Assembly (NCBI RefSeq): GCF_040802235.1
Contig: NW_027332182.1
Span: 434,001-498,000, forward strand
Source of the DNA: Manis javanica
Taxonomy: Eukaryota; Chordata; Mammalia; Pholidota; Manidae
DNA length: 64,000 nt
Reading direction: 5' to 3'
Shown here: positions 12,640-24,885 of the stretch, piece after piece
Numbering within the stretch: position 1 is the stretch's first letter
Layout: each line of letters opens with the position of its first letter
The notes under the pieces: generated by a model
Database searches by the model: none
What the model saw: the letters and a program-made list of their open reading frames with translations, nothing else
What the model was told of the DNA's origin: nothing
Program-made: the position numbers and the translations under genes

Positions 12640-12750
12640 GGGAAGTCCCAGGAGACTAGGGACTTCACCTTTCTGAAATGCAAAAGGCTCTTCAATACCC
12701 TGTTTTCTGCAGATATTTTGGCCAGTCCACTGAGATTAATTAAATCAGCA
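12640..12750 (-). promoter_or_regulatory. Conserved upstream block, OR copy 1
   Basis: About 550-670 bases upstream of the start codon lies a block shared with OR copies 2 and 3. Its core contains a homeodomain-type TAATTA at 12737-12742 inside GAGATTAATTAA, next to ATATTTTGGCCAGTCCA. A sequence one mismatch from the Olf/EBF consensus TCCCNNGGGA (TCCCAGGAGA, 12646-12655) lies about 85 bases away. Known OR promoters combine such homeodomain (LHX2-like) and O/E sites near the transcription start; the assignment here is inference from position and conservation. Confidence 0.4.
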
Positions 12751-12924
12751 AAAGTACATTCTTAGAGATTGTATTTGAAACATGTTTCATAAAATTTGAG
12801 AAAGTACAAATCCTCAAATGGTTCATGGGTCAATAGTAGCTTAATAAATAAATAAATTTATAAAATGTGTGTTAATAGACTCAAATAAATACCATATGTC
12901 TTAACTTCTTTTGTAAAGCAAAGC

Positions 12925-13250
12925 AAAACAGAATAAACAGCAGACTCAGAAACACTGAGAAGTGACTATTGGTTACCATGGGGGTGCAATTGGCGTGGAT
13001 GAATTGGGAAGTTGAGGGGGATAAAAGAGGGCAAAAAATTCTCAATTATAATGTACATTTATCAAAGGGATAGTAATACAACATGGAGAATATAATCAAT
13101 GGGTCTGTAACATCATTCTATGTTGACAGAGAGCAACCACATTAGTGGGGATGAGCATTTAATCATATGTGTAACTGTTCAACCACTGTGCTTTATACTT
13201 GAAACCAATATAAGATCATACATCAGTAATACTTCAATTAAAAAAATTAC
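12925..13250 (+). mobile_element. L1 3'-UTR fragment
   Basis: A diverged L1 3' UTR: it begins near AACAGCAGACTCAGA, passes the GTTACCATGG G-rich region and ends in CAGTAATACTTCAATTAAAA. It lies immediately upstream of OR copy 1's conserved block and is absent from the corresponding place in copies 2 and 3, so it postdates the duplication or was lost from them. Confidence 0.65.
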
Positions 13251-14849
13251 AAGATGTGTTCAACTTTCATATCTGAATAAAGCTGACCAAAAGTGTCTGA
13301 TGCAGACACAAATTCACACTTATTAGTGGTGAAATTACTGCAATAATTTTGAAAATAGGCTGCCACAGGATGAAAAATGAAAATGGCTATTGTATATGAC
13401 AATATAAATTATTACCTATGCTAGGATGAGTCCCTGATGAGAAGCTGATGCAAAGGTTGTAATGATAAAAGTCAAATGGACAAAATATTAAGGTGATTCT
13501 GAAACTGTCATGAAGAATGAGTAGAAAAATCTTAAATAAATCCTAGGAGAAAAAATTGTATATTTTAATAACCATGACACCAGTAAGAGAGATATTAACA
13601 AGACAAATATACTAAGAATAGTGCCCAGCTTGGGGTATGTAGTAATAAGTGTAGAATGCAAAAGTGATTTAAAAATATATACTGTACTTTTCACTGTGGA
13701 ACAATTTAACAAGCACATTGAATTACCAATTATTAAAAATTCCATGGCTGAAATGTCCTCAGAAGTTTCTTGTGTCAATTTTAGGAGAATGGACCATGCC
13801 TGTGGACCACTGCAGACCTTATCATGGCAGCACCCAGTGTTTAGAAGGCCTGCTGTGGTCTCCTTGCCCCGGGAACATCTCTGTGCTCAAGCACAAGTTG
13901 ACACTCTGGCCAAAGCTTCTTCCTTCTGATTTTCTTTCAGCTGGGAAATGATTGTTACTTTCTGGTTAGTTTTGGTTATCTAAGTTTTTTTTCTAGTTTT
14001 TATGCTATTATTTATAATTCATAAAGTGTCTTAATAAATACTTTCACAATCAATAAATTACTACACCATTTTATACTTTTAATGCTATAAATTGTTTTTT
14101 AATTAAAGTCATTGATTTGACTTAAAACATAAAATCAACACAAAACTTTTGACTCAGGTTTGCATAAAATACTTCCCAATATTTAAATGAGACTATTCCA
14201 CTGTTAATAATTAATTAAATGGTACAAATTGCTCCTACCACTGTAATATTCAGCTAATTAAACCAGACGAGAGCCTGAGTGACCGTACAATCAGCACCAT
14301 CATGAAACCAGTAAACCCAGGTTCCTGACCACCAGGACACACAGTGCATCTCTAAGCAGTTGGCTAGGCATCAAGCTAGATATGCCAATAGTTTTAGAAT
14401 TATTTTCTCAGTCTAATACTTTTACAGTTATTTCCTAATATTATTTCTATATTTAATAAAGTCTATCACCAGTTCATCTTGTGTGACTTGGTATACTTAA
14501 AGGAGTTACATAATTAATTTAGGAAGTAGTACATCCACTTTTATTGAGAGCATACAGATGTTATCATAATTGAATATCATTCATATAGACCTTAAGTGCT
14601 AGATGACCAAATATCTCTTCTAGTGATTTCTGCATAGCCCACCTGATTTGCCATGGAGGAGAGCTACACAGAGATTTGAAACATAACAAAAAGAGTTCAA
14701 TGATATTTACTTTATCAAATATAGTATGTGCCTGTGTCCCTAAATACATGAGACACTAGTGGCTAACATTTAGGTAAACTTCAGAGATAAAATTAACATA
14801 AAATATACTGTACACTCTTCCATCTTTGGAAGAGGTGTTTAGTTCACCT
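13251..14849. other. AT-rich intergenic DNA, no gene recognised
   Basis: The longest frames (102 and 77 codons, both covering about 13750-13930 in different frames) coincide with a short, more GC-rich patch at 13750-13960 but show no known motif. That patch could be an old repeat fragment. The rest is AT-rich with no feature I can support. Confidence 0.4.
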
Positions 14850-17240
14850 GTTGTGATGGTCTATTTCATGAGAACTCTACTGGGCTACTGTCACCTTTGG
14901 TCCATTCCTATCATATAGGGTAGGGATTCATAAGTACAGAACGTGTAGGCCCTTTCAGCCATTAAACAATGTAGATTTTACTATAAACTCCAGTGTTTCC
15001 AGATGAAGCAAATGCATAATTTGCTCCATCAGGCCGTTAAAAATACCAAAAAAATTTTAGAGTATAGTTGTGGTTTCTTGTCTAGAGAACATCCTCTCTT
15101 CAAGCACCCACTGGTGAAGTGTTGGCCTGGGGGAACAAATCCTGGTTGAAATAAAGGGTTGAGGTATTCTTGTACAAAAGTAAAGCTGAAGTCTTGTATA
15201 GAATAATTGTACAGTCATAGCAGTGTCTTCTCCTTCCCCCTCCCAACAAGTCCTAAGAAAGGAGAGGAATCTATTTAGGGGAACTTCCATTAGTCTTCCT
15301 CTTATTGGGTGTGATTCTGAGATATATGAAAGTTATAAGACAGCATTTCATGCCTGTCACTCCCCAGTTTCTGTCAACAGATATTTCAGTTACTCATACC
15401 AAATGTCTAGGAATCCATTACTCTGAAAATGATATGCAAGATAGTATATTCATTTGATGTGATAACGCTGTCTCAATATCTTTAATTTCAGGAATTTTGT
15501 AAACCGTTGCTTCTACAACTATGTATGCAAACCCATTCAGGAGTTTATTGTTATTCCTGTCAGGACCAGTTTGAAGTCTCTTGTGTGTACATGCATCACT
15601 CCAAACTTCCAGTTATGTGGGAGATAGAATTTGGTGATCAGAGGATGGAAGGAAAATATCAGAGTATCTCTCCATCACAGCAGCTCTTCCATTTCCTATC
15701 GTTTCATGAACTCAGTGGCCACCTCCATGAGAGCATCAGGATGCCCTGTTTTCAATTCCAATCAACTTCCAATGCTGTGAAGGGGTCTTCTGATGCCTTG
15801 AATTCCTATGGTAATTTTCAAGGTACATCGTCAACAAGGGTTTTACTTAAACAAACAAGTATTCCATTGCTCAACAAATATATTATTTTTGACAGGCCCA
15901 TAATCACTGGCCATGAAGCAGTAACAGCCCAGGCATAAGGAGAAACAACATGTAATTCAGCCCCCCAGGCTGATGTGATTTTCCTTTTCTATCACTGTGG
16001 ATGGCTCCCCAGAAGGATGTTGCCTGTTCGTGTTGCAATGACAAACCATAAACCAGGCAGCTCTTTGTTGTTCATATTTATTTGTTCATAGGACTGCCCA
16101 TGAGACTACAGGATTCAGAAGTTCCTCAGGTGCTTCCAATGTCAGTTTCATAAAATAGGTGTTGTCAGCTTATGAATAAGTTGAGTGGTTTCAATACCTG
16201 GTAGCATGTTCTTGCAGAATCCATTTCCACTTTACTGTGGAACTCCTTTGGACACCACCATCCCCATTAGAGTATTCAATATCCACCAAATACATGTGCT
16301 ATCTTAGCTTTTATGATTACTGTAAGTCCTTCAGCCAGACTATAATATCATTAAGGGAAATACCAAGCTAGTATCTCTCCACTGAAAATTCTGTGGTATA
16401 AATTCAAGAAGTCCCTGTTAGAAGCTTCTCACAGACTTTCCCACAGGTTCCATCCTGCACAAGGACATGGTATAGGCACTTCCAAAATCAAATCTGAGTG
16501 TGGATCTTTGGGGCCCAAGGCATCTAGAGGAAGACCACTATTTTCAGATCAGATTGTCCACTATTTATTTCACCATTTAAATATGAACTTATGTAGTTTT
16601 AAGGATAGGAGGTAGCATTATCCCCAGATGTGGAATATGGAGTCTAAAAAACTTCAAAAAAAAAAAAAAAACTGGGCTTCTAACATGTTATGTATTAAAA
16701 TGTAAATCTCTTTTATTCCACCAGGTATATTTATCTATTCCAAAACAACTATCTGGGGGCATTTCAGCATTTCTATATATTCCCATTTGGCTTATCCAGT
16801 TGGTACATGAAGAATGTTGGATATACATGCCTCTTTTTTTGTTACAAGAGTAGATAGAAGTGTTCTCCAATTAAACATAATATTAATTTTCATAATAAAT
16901 TCAGACAAGTGAAACTACTCACATAACGTTTGTTCTGATATTCCAGATTTTATCCAATTTTCACTTTCATTCCATCAATAGTAATATCCCCATTTTTCTT
17001 AAGCCAAATGTTGTACATTATAATTTTACTGTTATGTTTTGAGATTCTTTGTCATGGAGGCTCAATTCCTTGGGCATTTTTCTCACACCTATGTCATTGG
17101 TCTTGTTTCCATAGCCAGGTGCTGGCCTAAGATACATCGGTCCTTTTGCTTAGCATATGTGTATGGTGGTGGTGACATCAGACAGCAGCTCAACAAACTA
17201 TCAGTATTAACATATTCAGTGTTAATGAACTTAATCTAAA
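14850..17240 (-). mobile_element. Old ERV internal remnant (ERV-L class?)
   Basis: Degenerate sequence whose wording on the plus strand (TCATAGCAGTGTCTTCTCC followed by CCAACAAGTCCT near 15215-15255, and ACTGTAAGTCCTTCAGCCAG near 16320) resembles antisense pol of old class III (ERV-L, ERV16-like) elements as I remember them. A second diverged copy lies at 40450-43250; for example GAATCCATTTCCACTTTAC with TGTGGAACTC here pairs with AAATTTCCATTTTACCATGG there. Both copies start about 2.5 kb upstream of an OR14-like locus, so the element predates the OR duplication. The 143-codon plus frame at 15507-15938 is antisense to it and not a gene. Family name uncertain. Confidence 0.45.
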
Positions 17241-17649
17241 ATATACAGTGATAGAGCGGAAGGGAAGGGAGCTTCATTTCTGTATTGCTCTTCCCAAAGC
17301 TTATAGCTCAAATCTAATCATGAGAAAACATCAGACACAAAAGGGGAAGCATTCTGTAAAATCATTCACCACTGTGTTCCATAAAAATGAACTAATGGGC
17401 ATGAAACACATGGAAGACTGAAAATTGGTCATAGATGTGAGGACAATAGATAACATGATCACGAAATACCATGTAACATAGTAAATTGAGCACAATGATT
17501 CCATCTCATACCTGGATGCTGGATTGAAATGAGAGCAAAACAAAAAAAAAAAAAGAAGGGAAAAGAAGGAGGACAAAGAAACTGCCCATGAGGTCTATAG
17601 TTTAGTTTAAATTTTAAAAGACCCAGATCTTTTATCCAAATCAGAATTT
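17241..17649. other. Intergenic, nothing recognised
   Basis: No gene or nameable repeat; contains an A-rich run near 17541-17555. Confidence 0.4.
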
Positions 17650-20600
17650 TAGAGTTAAAATATATTTGTGGACAATGGCATTTTAGGCATTGCAAAAGAA
17701 AAGAATGAAGCTGAAATTACAGTTATAGAAACGATTGGGAATAAAGCACGCAAAAGAGTTTTTAAATGTAAAACATCAACTAAAATTAGCCGATTTTACA
17801 TATAATCCACAAAGGAGAAGAGTAAGAAAAAGGGGAAGAAATATGTTGAAAAAATAATGGCCAAAGTTTTACAAATTTGATATTAACTATAAACCACCAT
17901 GTCTGAGATAAATGTATTGTAAGCAAAACAAACATGAAGAAAACTTCTCAAAGACACATCATGGTAAAATTACTCCTAGTTGTAAAGAGTAAAACTGAAA
18001 ATCAGCTGGAGAAAAAACATAGAAAGAACAAAGAATAAGTTTGATTGCACACTTTCATTTAAACAATATAAGGAAGAAGATAAAGGAACAACATTTCACT
18101 GTATATAGCAAAAGTAAAAGTTTCCAGGAAAAATAATATCTGTAAAACTATAAGGAAATGAAGTGATGTCATAGAAGATGGATGGTCTGGGAATTAGTCC
18201 CTTCACCAAAACTATTGATCTGGAAATATCTGCCATGTAAAACTATATCAGAGCTCCAGAATAACATTGGCAACATTTGGGAGCATGTCTGAAGAGGAAA
18301 GATACTTCCAAGTTTAGGTGAATTCTGATGTTTCAAAGAAAGGTTACCAACCCACATTACTCCGTCCAATGAGAGAAAGAAATGGATGTTGTGGACGGTG
18401 TTCCTACTTCATGTGTGAGTGTTGGGTTGGTCAGTAAGAACCTTCTCATCTAAGGATGTGCATTGTGTTTTGTTAAGCCACACTTTTCCTCCTGGATGGC
18501 CTCAGGGATGACCATAGTTTTAATAAACCCCAGGCTGATATACTTGTCAGCTAACATCTCTTAAGGAACATGAGTAATATCAACGGAAGGACAAATTTTG
18601 AATACCATGATAAACTAACCTGGAATAAAAGACATGTTAACAATACCCTCAAAGAAGAAAATAATATTTTTCATTAAAAATTTAAGAAATTTTAATTTTC
18701 CAAGGAGTACATTAAACATCCTACATATAACCCTAGTATAATGCCAGAAAACAATAGTCAACATAATATGTCAAGTTACAGCTAACACAACAGAAATATG
18801 AGAAGTTTTTACAGAATTCTATGAATAATCATATGCCCATACATTGGAGAACCTAGAAGAAATGGAGAAGTTCCTAGAAGAGTACACATCCAAGACTGAT
18901 CCAGAAAGAAGCAGAAAATCTAAACGAGCAATGAAATTGAATTTGTAATAACAAAAAGTTTCCAGTAGAAAAAATTCCAATACCAGCCAGCTTCACAGCT
19001 AATTTCCACCAAACATTTAAAGAAAACACAATACTGAACTTTTTAAAAGTATAGCAAAATGTAAAAGAGAAGGCAATACCTTGCAAACTTATTCTTTGAG
19101 GGCAGCATTATTCCAAAAAACAAATTAAAGACACTACAAAAATAAAACAATAAACCAATATCCTTGATGAACATAGATACAAAAATTCTCAACAAAATAT
19201 TGGCAAAACATGTTCAAATATATATCAGAAGTTCCATCCATGACAGTCAGGTTAATTCCAAAGATTAAGGATGGTGCACTATTCAGAAATCAGACAATGT
19301 GACACACCATATTACAAAAAAGGATAAAAATCATGTGATCACCTTAATAGATGCTAAAAAATCATTTGAAAAAATTCAATATCTACTCATGATTAAAAAT
19401 TACAAATAAAATGGTTCTAGAGGGAACAAACCTCAACAAAGTAAATGCCATATGCAGCAGACCCAAAGTTAACATCATACTAAATAGTGAAAACATGAAA
19501 GCTTTTCCTCTAAGATCAGGAACAAGACAAGGATGTCCACTCTCTCCACTTTAATTCAACGAAGTACAGGAAGTCCTCGTAAAGGTAATCAGAAAATGAT
19601 AAAGAGTTAAAAAACATGAAATTGGTATGGATGAGGTAATACTGTCACTATTTGCAGATGAAATGATACTACATATAGAATACATAGAATACACTAAAAT
19701 CTAAACCAAAATGTATTAGAAAATTAACTGGATTCAACAAAGTTGCAAGACATAAAATTAATAAACAGAAATCTATTGCATTACTATATTCTAACAATAA
19801 AATAGCAGAAAATAAACTCAAGAAAACAATTCCATTTACAATTGCATCCTCCAAAAGAATAAAATTCCTACAAATAAACCTAACCAAGGAGGCAAAAGAC
19901 ATCTACTTTGACAACTCTAAGGCACTCATGAGTGAAAATACAGAAGACAAAAATCAATGGAAATCTGTACCTTGCTAATGGATAGGAGGGGTTATTATTG
20001 TCAAAATGCCCATTGTCTGCAATGTAATGTACAGCTTCTGTACAATAAATATCAAAATATCAATAGCATTTTTCAAAGAACTGGTGCAAATAACCATAAA
20101 ATCCACATGAAACCACAAAAGACTCCAATAGTCAAAGCAATCTTGAGAAAGAAGAACAAAGCTGAGGGTATGTTTCCTGATTTCAAGCTATATGACAAAG
20201 CTACAGTAAATAAACCAGTATGGAATTCATGTAGGAATAGACCCAGAGATCAATAGAAGAGACTAGAGCACAAATAATCTCTGGTAAATTAATATATAAT
20301 ACAGTAGCCATGAAAATACAATGAGGGATAGTCTCTTCAATAACTTTTGTTGTGAAAACTAGACAGCTACATACAACACAATGAAACTATATTACTGTCT
20401 AACTCCAAACATAAAAATAAACTCAGAATCAATTAAAGTACTAAATGATGACATTGATCCACGAAGCTCTATAAAGAAAATATAAGCAAAACCTCTTGAA
20501 CATACGCAGGAGCAATTTTTTTTCTGGACACATGGCAGGTAAAAGAAACAAAATATAAAAAGGAACAAGTTGGACTACATCTAACTAAAAGCTTCAGTAC

Positions 20601-20900
20601 AGCAAAGGACACCATCAACAGAACAAAAAGACAAGCTAAAGAAGTATGGGAAAATATATTCATTAATGATTTCTCCTATAGGGGTTAACATTCAAAATAT
20701 ACATAGAAATCCTATGCCTCAACACCAACAAAATAAATAACCTGATTAAAAAATGTGTGGAAGACCTTAACAGACCTTCTCTCAAAAGAAGAAATACAAA
20801 TGGCCAAAAGGCACTTAAAGAGATGCTCCTCCTCATTAATCATCATGGTTTTGCAAATCAAAATGACATGAGATATCAGCATCACTTTGACTGAGTTCCC
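17650..20900 (+). mobile_element. Old L1M element, ORF1 end to ORF2
   Basis: An old plus-strand L1. About 17860-18130 resembles the end of ORF1 of L1M elements (CTATAAACCACCATGTCTGA, AAGACACATCATGGTAAAAT). From about 18800 the ORF2 reverse transcriptase region is recognisable: AATATTGGCAAAACATGTTC at 19196, ATAGATGCTAAAAAATCATT at 19348, ACAAGACAAGGATGTCCACT at 19522 and TTTGCAGATGAAATGATACT at 19651, where the catalytic box reads FADE rather than FADD. The end of ORF2 runs to about 20890 with no clear 3' UTR. No frame exceeds about 100 codons, so it is long dead. Confidence 0.75.
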
Positions 20901-21279
20901 TGGCATTTGTGACTCTAAGAGTTGTGCAAACTAAGTGCAAAACTGAGTCTCCAGCAATTAGTCAATTGCAGTTCAGGTTTTCCTACCCATCCCTGTGCTG
21001 ATTCCAATGGTGATTTTCATTTGAGAGTCTATATTTAGTTAAGGCATGGCTTTCAGTATGAGCCTGCCTGTAACTCCAGTTTTCTGGAGAACTAATATAC
21101 ACCATGGTGACTATAAGTAACACTAATATATTGTGTACTTGAGATTTTCTTAGAAGGAAGATGCTGTTTTCTAATGACACACACAAAATACGGTAATTAT
21201 GTGAGATGATGGCTGTGTTAATTATCATAATTAATGTAATTATTTCACAATGTGCAAGTACGTAAAAAATTTAATTCTC
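20901..21279. other. Old L1M 3' UTR-like and spacer
   Basis: About 21080-21280 contains text resembling an L1M 3' UTR on the plus strand (ACTAATATACACCATGGTGA, then TATTGTGTACTTGAGA, then GTGAGATGATGGCTGTGTTA). It may be the tail of the preceding element with an internal gap. Confidence 0.4.
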
Positions 21280-23274
21280 GCATTAATACATCAACTAAAA
21301 TATTGGAAAACTAATATTTTTAATACTTGTGACATAATTCCCACATATTTATTCAATTATAACATCTAATTCACTAGTAATCTGAAAAATGCAACTCAGA
21401 CAAAAATGACACATAACTTAATAAACATAAAATAGCAACAATTAGAAAGCTAGGTTTGACCATATTTAGCATAGTTCTGGAAGAAGTGCCATGCTGGTGA
21501 ATTGCTGATGGGAGTTTAAATATGTGAATTTTTTTTTCTGAAAACAGAAATATTTTATATGCTTAGGATTGTAACTACTTAGATATTCATGGACTATGGA
21601 ATAAATGAGTGAAATGTGGTGAGTGGTATGAAATTCAATGCAATTAGTACAAATTTGTATATTTAGTTTTAAGTTCAAAAGCTTTCGCTGATCCACTTGA
21701 TTTAAACAAAAACCAACAACAGATATTACATTACAACCAAATTTATTAGAATTAATGAAATGCATAAACACAGATAGAGGCATTCAGTATGAATTAAGCC
21801 TTCAGTACTAATTGCATTTGAAGGAAAAATATTTTTGGCCACTGCCCATTGAGACCTGAATGCCAGCTTTCATAATTTGTTCAGCAAAAGATTAATATTA
21901 CAGTAAACCAAAATTATCTAATATCCAGGCATCTTTGAATTAGCAAATACTTTTTTTCCTGAACATATAACCCCCATCATTTCTGGAACAAAAGTATTCT
22001 ACCACACATGAAATTAAACATTATAAAACAGTAATAATTGTATAAGCAGTTCCGAATTGTACTGAGAACAAAATATATTTCCCTGTGATTCATATACTTT
22101 GTGCCGAAGTCTGTTTTCTTGTCCAATCTGCATTGTCACTAGCTTCTCCTGGATCTATGTTTTGATTCATTGCCCTTCACTATTTCCTGTTAGTATTGTT
22201 GTATATATTGGACTGTAAATGAATGAATGTGACCACATTATTGTAATTTTCTTAATCTTTGTTTTATTAAACTATTTATATTTATGTTGAGCATTAAAAC
22301 TTCACTAGAAGCATCTGTTTCCTATGTTGGATATGATTACATATTGTTCATTTACATTTTTTTCATGTCTACTAACCAGTAACCTCTTACAAACTGGTGA
22401 TTTTACCAGCTGCCTTTTGCTCACCACAACTAGGTCGTTGAGTTACAGGAACCCTGAAAAAATTTTATACTGTATATGTTACAAATATGATTGAATCCAT
22501 TTATAGGTGTAAGTACTTCTCTTTGTAATTCCCCAGAAAAAGCCCAGGTTATATTTTCATAGATATAGTAACTAGATAAACTGAAACAAAATTATGTAGT
22601 TCAAATTATATATATTTATTTATTTATTTACATAAAATTAAGCATATACACACATATTTAATACAAATGTATACATAGTTATTTAAACATCAGATCTTCA
22701 TATGTTTATTTCTGTAGCTTTCATATATATTATACATAAAATTTGTATTTATTTGCATTTATGTTTTATATATTTATTTCTATATGCATATATGTACAGA
22801 CATATACATATAAAGGCATTTGAAATGCAGAACTTTATTACAGTATTCTACCCCTTACGTTTATGAAAATGCAATAGACCTGTATGTCTAAATATATTAA
22901 ATGTCAAAAAAAGAAGAGATTATGGCACAATATTGCAGTTTGTTATGACTATGTTTGCAACTTAGTTTTTCTGCAATGAAATCATTATTCCTGTAAGAAA
23001 AGACTTTCTTTTGACATCTTAATTCACTTACATCATGAGAAGGTAAGACCAAAAATTTACTACTGTATGTTATATTTCAACAAGAGTGAATGTAAGAAAT
23101 TATTTTTGCACAATCCATAATTTAATTCAAATGATTAAATACACCTAATTTATTTATAAATCCTTTGAAGTATAAAATAATTATGTGGCTTAAATTTTAA
23201 CTATATTTGAATTTTAGATTAATGGTTAATAGGAACTCATTTTCCACTTTGAATATTGAAAATAATATTTCCAG
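21280..23274 (-). repeat. Segmental duplication, 3' flank of OR copy 2
   Basis: Paralogous to 9480-11122 and to the 3' flank of OR copy 3. Examples are AGCAACAATTAGAAAGC near 21434, TAAATGAGTGAAATGTGGTG near 21603 and CTAGCTTCTCCTGG near 22140. The part at 22600-22800 is very AT-rich with a short ATTT run (22613-22633). A candidate AATAAA signal on the minus strand lies at 23149-23154, about 120 bases past the stop of OR copy 2. Confidence 0.65.
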
Positions 23275-24228
23275 TCACACACACATACAAACTCTTTTAG
23301 GGAAATGAAGTATTCTAATAAACATTCTACCCAGGGCACTCTTAATTTCCCTATTTCGTAGACTAAAGATAATAGGGTTTGCAAAGGGGGGCACCATACA
23401 ATAGGACATGGCTGTAAGAAGGTTTTGAATGGTTGATACATGTGAAATGGGGCTCAAGTAAGCAAACAATGCAGACATTACAAATAGGATGAAAGTAGCT
23501 ATCTGGGGGGAGCAGGTTGACAAGGCTTTATTCCGGGCTTCCGCAGAACGCATCTGGAGCACAGCTGATAATATGTGCATATATGAGCTGAATAAGATGA
23601 CAGAGAAGAGTAAAACAATGCAAGCACTTACAGCAAGAGTTACACACTCAGCAAACTGCACCTCCTGGGATGAGATGCTCCGTACCTGAGGGACATCACA
23701 GAAAAACTGGTGAATCACATTGGATACTGTGAAGGGAAGTCTGAACATGGTCCCTGTGTGGACAGCAGAGTTGACCAGCCCACCTGCCCATGAGACACCT
23801 GCCACCTGTGTGCACAGACGTGGGGTCACGGTGAGTCCATAGTGCAGAGGATGGCAAATGGCAACATAGCGGTCATAGGACATCAGCACAAGGAAGAAGA
23901 TCTCTGTGGACCCAAAGGACATATACAGGAAAGTCTGAGCAGCACATGCTTTGACAGAAATCAGTTTACTGCCTATTAGAGAATTCATGATCGATTTGGG
24001 AATGATAACTGAGATGAAACCAAAATCTATGAGAGATAAATTACCTATAAAGAAGTACATAGGGAAGTGAAGATTTGAGTCCATCACGATGATAATAATG
24101 GTCAGAAGATTTCCAGCCAAGACACCCAGATAAATTACTAAGAACATGAGACCTCGCAAGATTTCAAGTTCCCAGGAACTGGAGATATCCATGAGAACTA
24201 ATTCTGTGAAGATGGTGAGATTGTCCAT
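23275..24228 (-). CDS. Olfactory receptor, OR14-like, intact
   Basis: A 317-residue odorant receptor, the tandem paralogue of the gene at 11123-12085. It has an N-terminal sequon (NLT, residues 3-5), GN in TM1 (39-40), PMYFF at the TM2 entry (56-60), disulfide Cys 95, MSYDRYVAICHPLHY (DRY at 119-121), HQFFCD (Cys 177), KALSTCSPQIA at TM6 (235 on) and NPIIFSLRN (284 on). The start codon differs from copy 1: the position homologous to copy 1's ATG reads ATA, and translation must begin four codons later where copy 1 has ACG. The last residues (VCMCV) and the TGA stop lie in a short TG dinucleotide run, so the tail length depends on that microsatellite. No disabling lesion is seen; probably functional. 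Confidence 0.93.
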   Translation of the reverse strand: MDNLTIFTELVLMDISSSWELEILRGLMFLVIYLGVLAGNLLTIIIIVMDSNLHFPMYFFIGNLSLIDFGFISVIIPKSIMNSLIGSKLISVKACAAQTFLYMSFGSTEIFFLVLMSYDRYVAICHPLHYGLTVTPRLCTQVAGVSWAGGLVNSAVHTGTMFRLPFTVSNVIHQFFCDVPQVRSISSQEVQFAECVTLAVSACIVLLFSVILFSSYMHILSAVLQMRSAEARNKALSTCSPQIATFILFVMSALFAYLSPISHVSTIQNLLTAMSYCMVPPFANPIIFSLRNREIKSALGRMFIRILHFPKRVCMCV

Positions 24229-24764
24229 ATCTACTAATATGCTTTGTAACCTCGAGTCTGAAGATGATGTAGTAAGATGATGCTACACTCAAAATAGAGA
24301 ACAAAATGATTGTTATATATTATAAAATATTTTTTATGAATTGATTACTGACTTTAAGGTTGCATGCCTTATAATCACCAAGCAATGTGCAGTACATATT
24401 AGACAAATGAATGAAATCAATAAAATGAAATCCAGGAAAATACAAAAATACTATAACTGCAAACTGGACATCTTAGAAATTTGTAAAATGGAATTTAAAA
24501 ATCTAAACTACAGTCCCACAAAAACCTGAATACGATGAAAAAACAGATATACCTGAGAGCTTAGACATGAGGTCTGTCTTTCCACACACCTGCATCTCTT
24601 ACAGAATCACTAAAGTGCAATACCATTAACCTTCATTTTATTTGATGACTCATAATCCTGAGAACTGTTTCTCAAAGTGTATCATTACACTAAATCACAT
24701 GAGGAAGTGTGTACTGTTTCTCCGTTTTGCACTGTGATTTCTTTCTGGAGGGCACTGTGGTACT

Positions 24765-24885
24765 TATACATCTTAGAGCCCTCAGAGGAACTAATAATTG
24801 CAGACTCCTGAAAAGCTGAGACCTTCAACAACTTGTTTCCCATAGATATTTTGGCCAATCCAGTGAGATTAATTAAATTCATAAT
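24765..24885 (-). promoter_or_regulatory. Conserved upstream block, OR copy 2
   Basis: The paralogue of the block at 12640-12750. The core GAGATTAATTAA with TAATTA at 24870-24875 follows ATATTTTGGCCAATCCA. The place of the O/E-like site reads CCCTCAGAGGAA (about 24779), weaker than in copy 1. The core sits about 640 bases upstream of the start codon, against about 650 in copy 1. A promoter role is inferred. Confidence 0.38.

Noticed and set aside
15507..15938. 143-codon plus-strand frame
   Set aside because: It lies in an old ERV remnant that has a diverged copy at 40450-43250 without a matching frame, and it has no known motif.
22600..22810. Very AT-rich tract considered as an origin or matrix-attachment site
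   Set aside because: AT-richness alone does not support either; no specific motif is visible.
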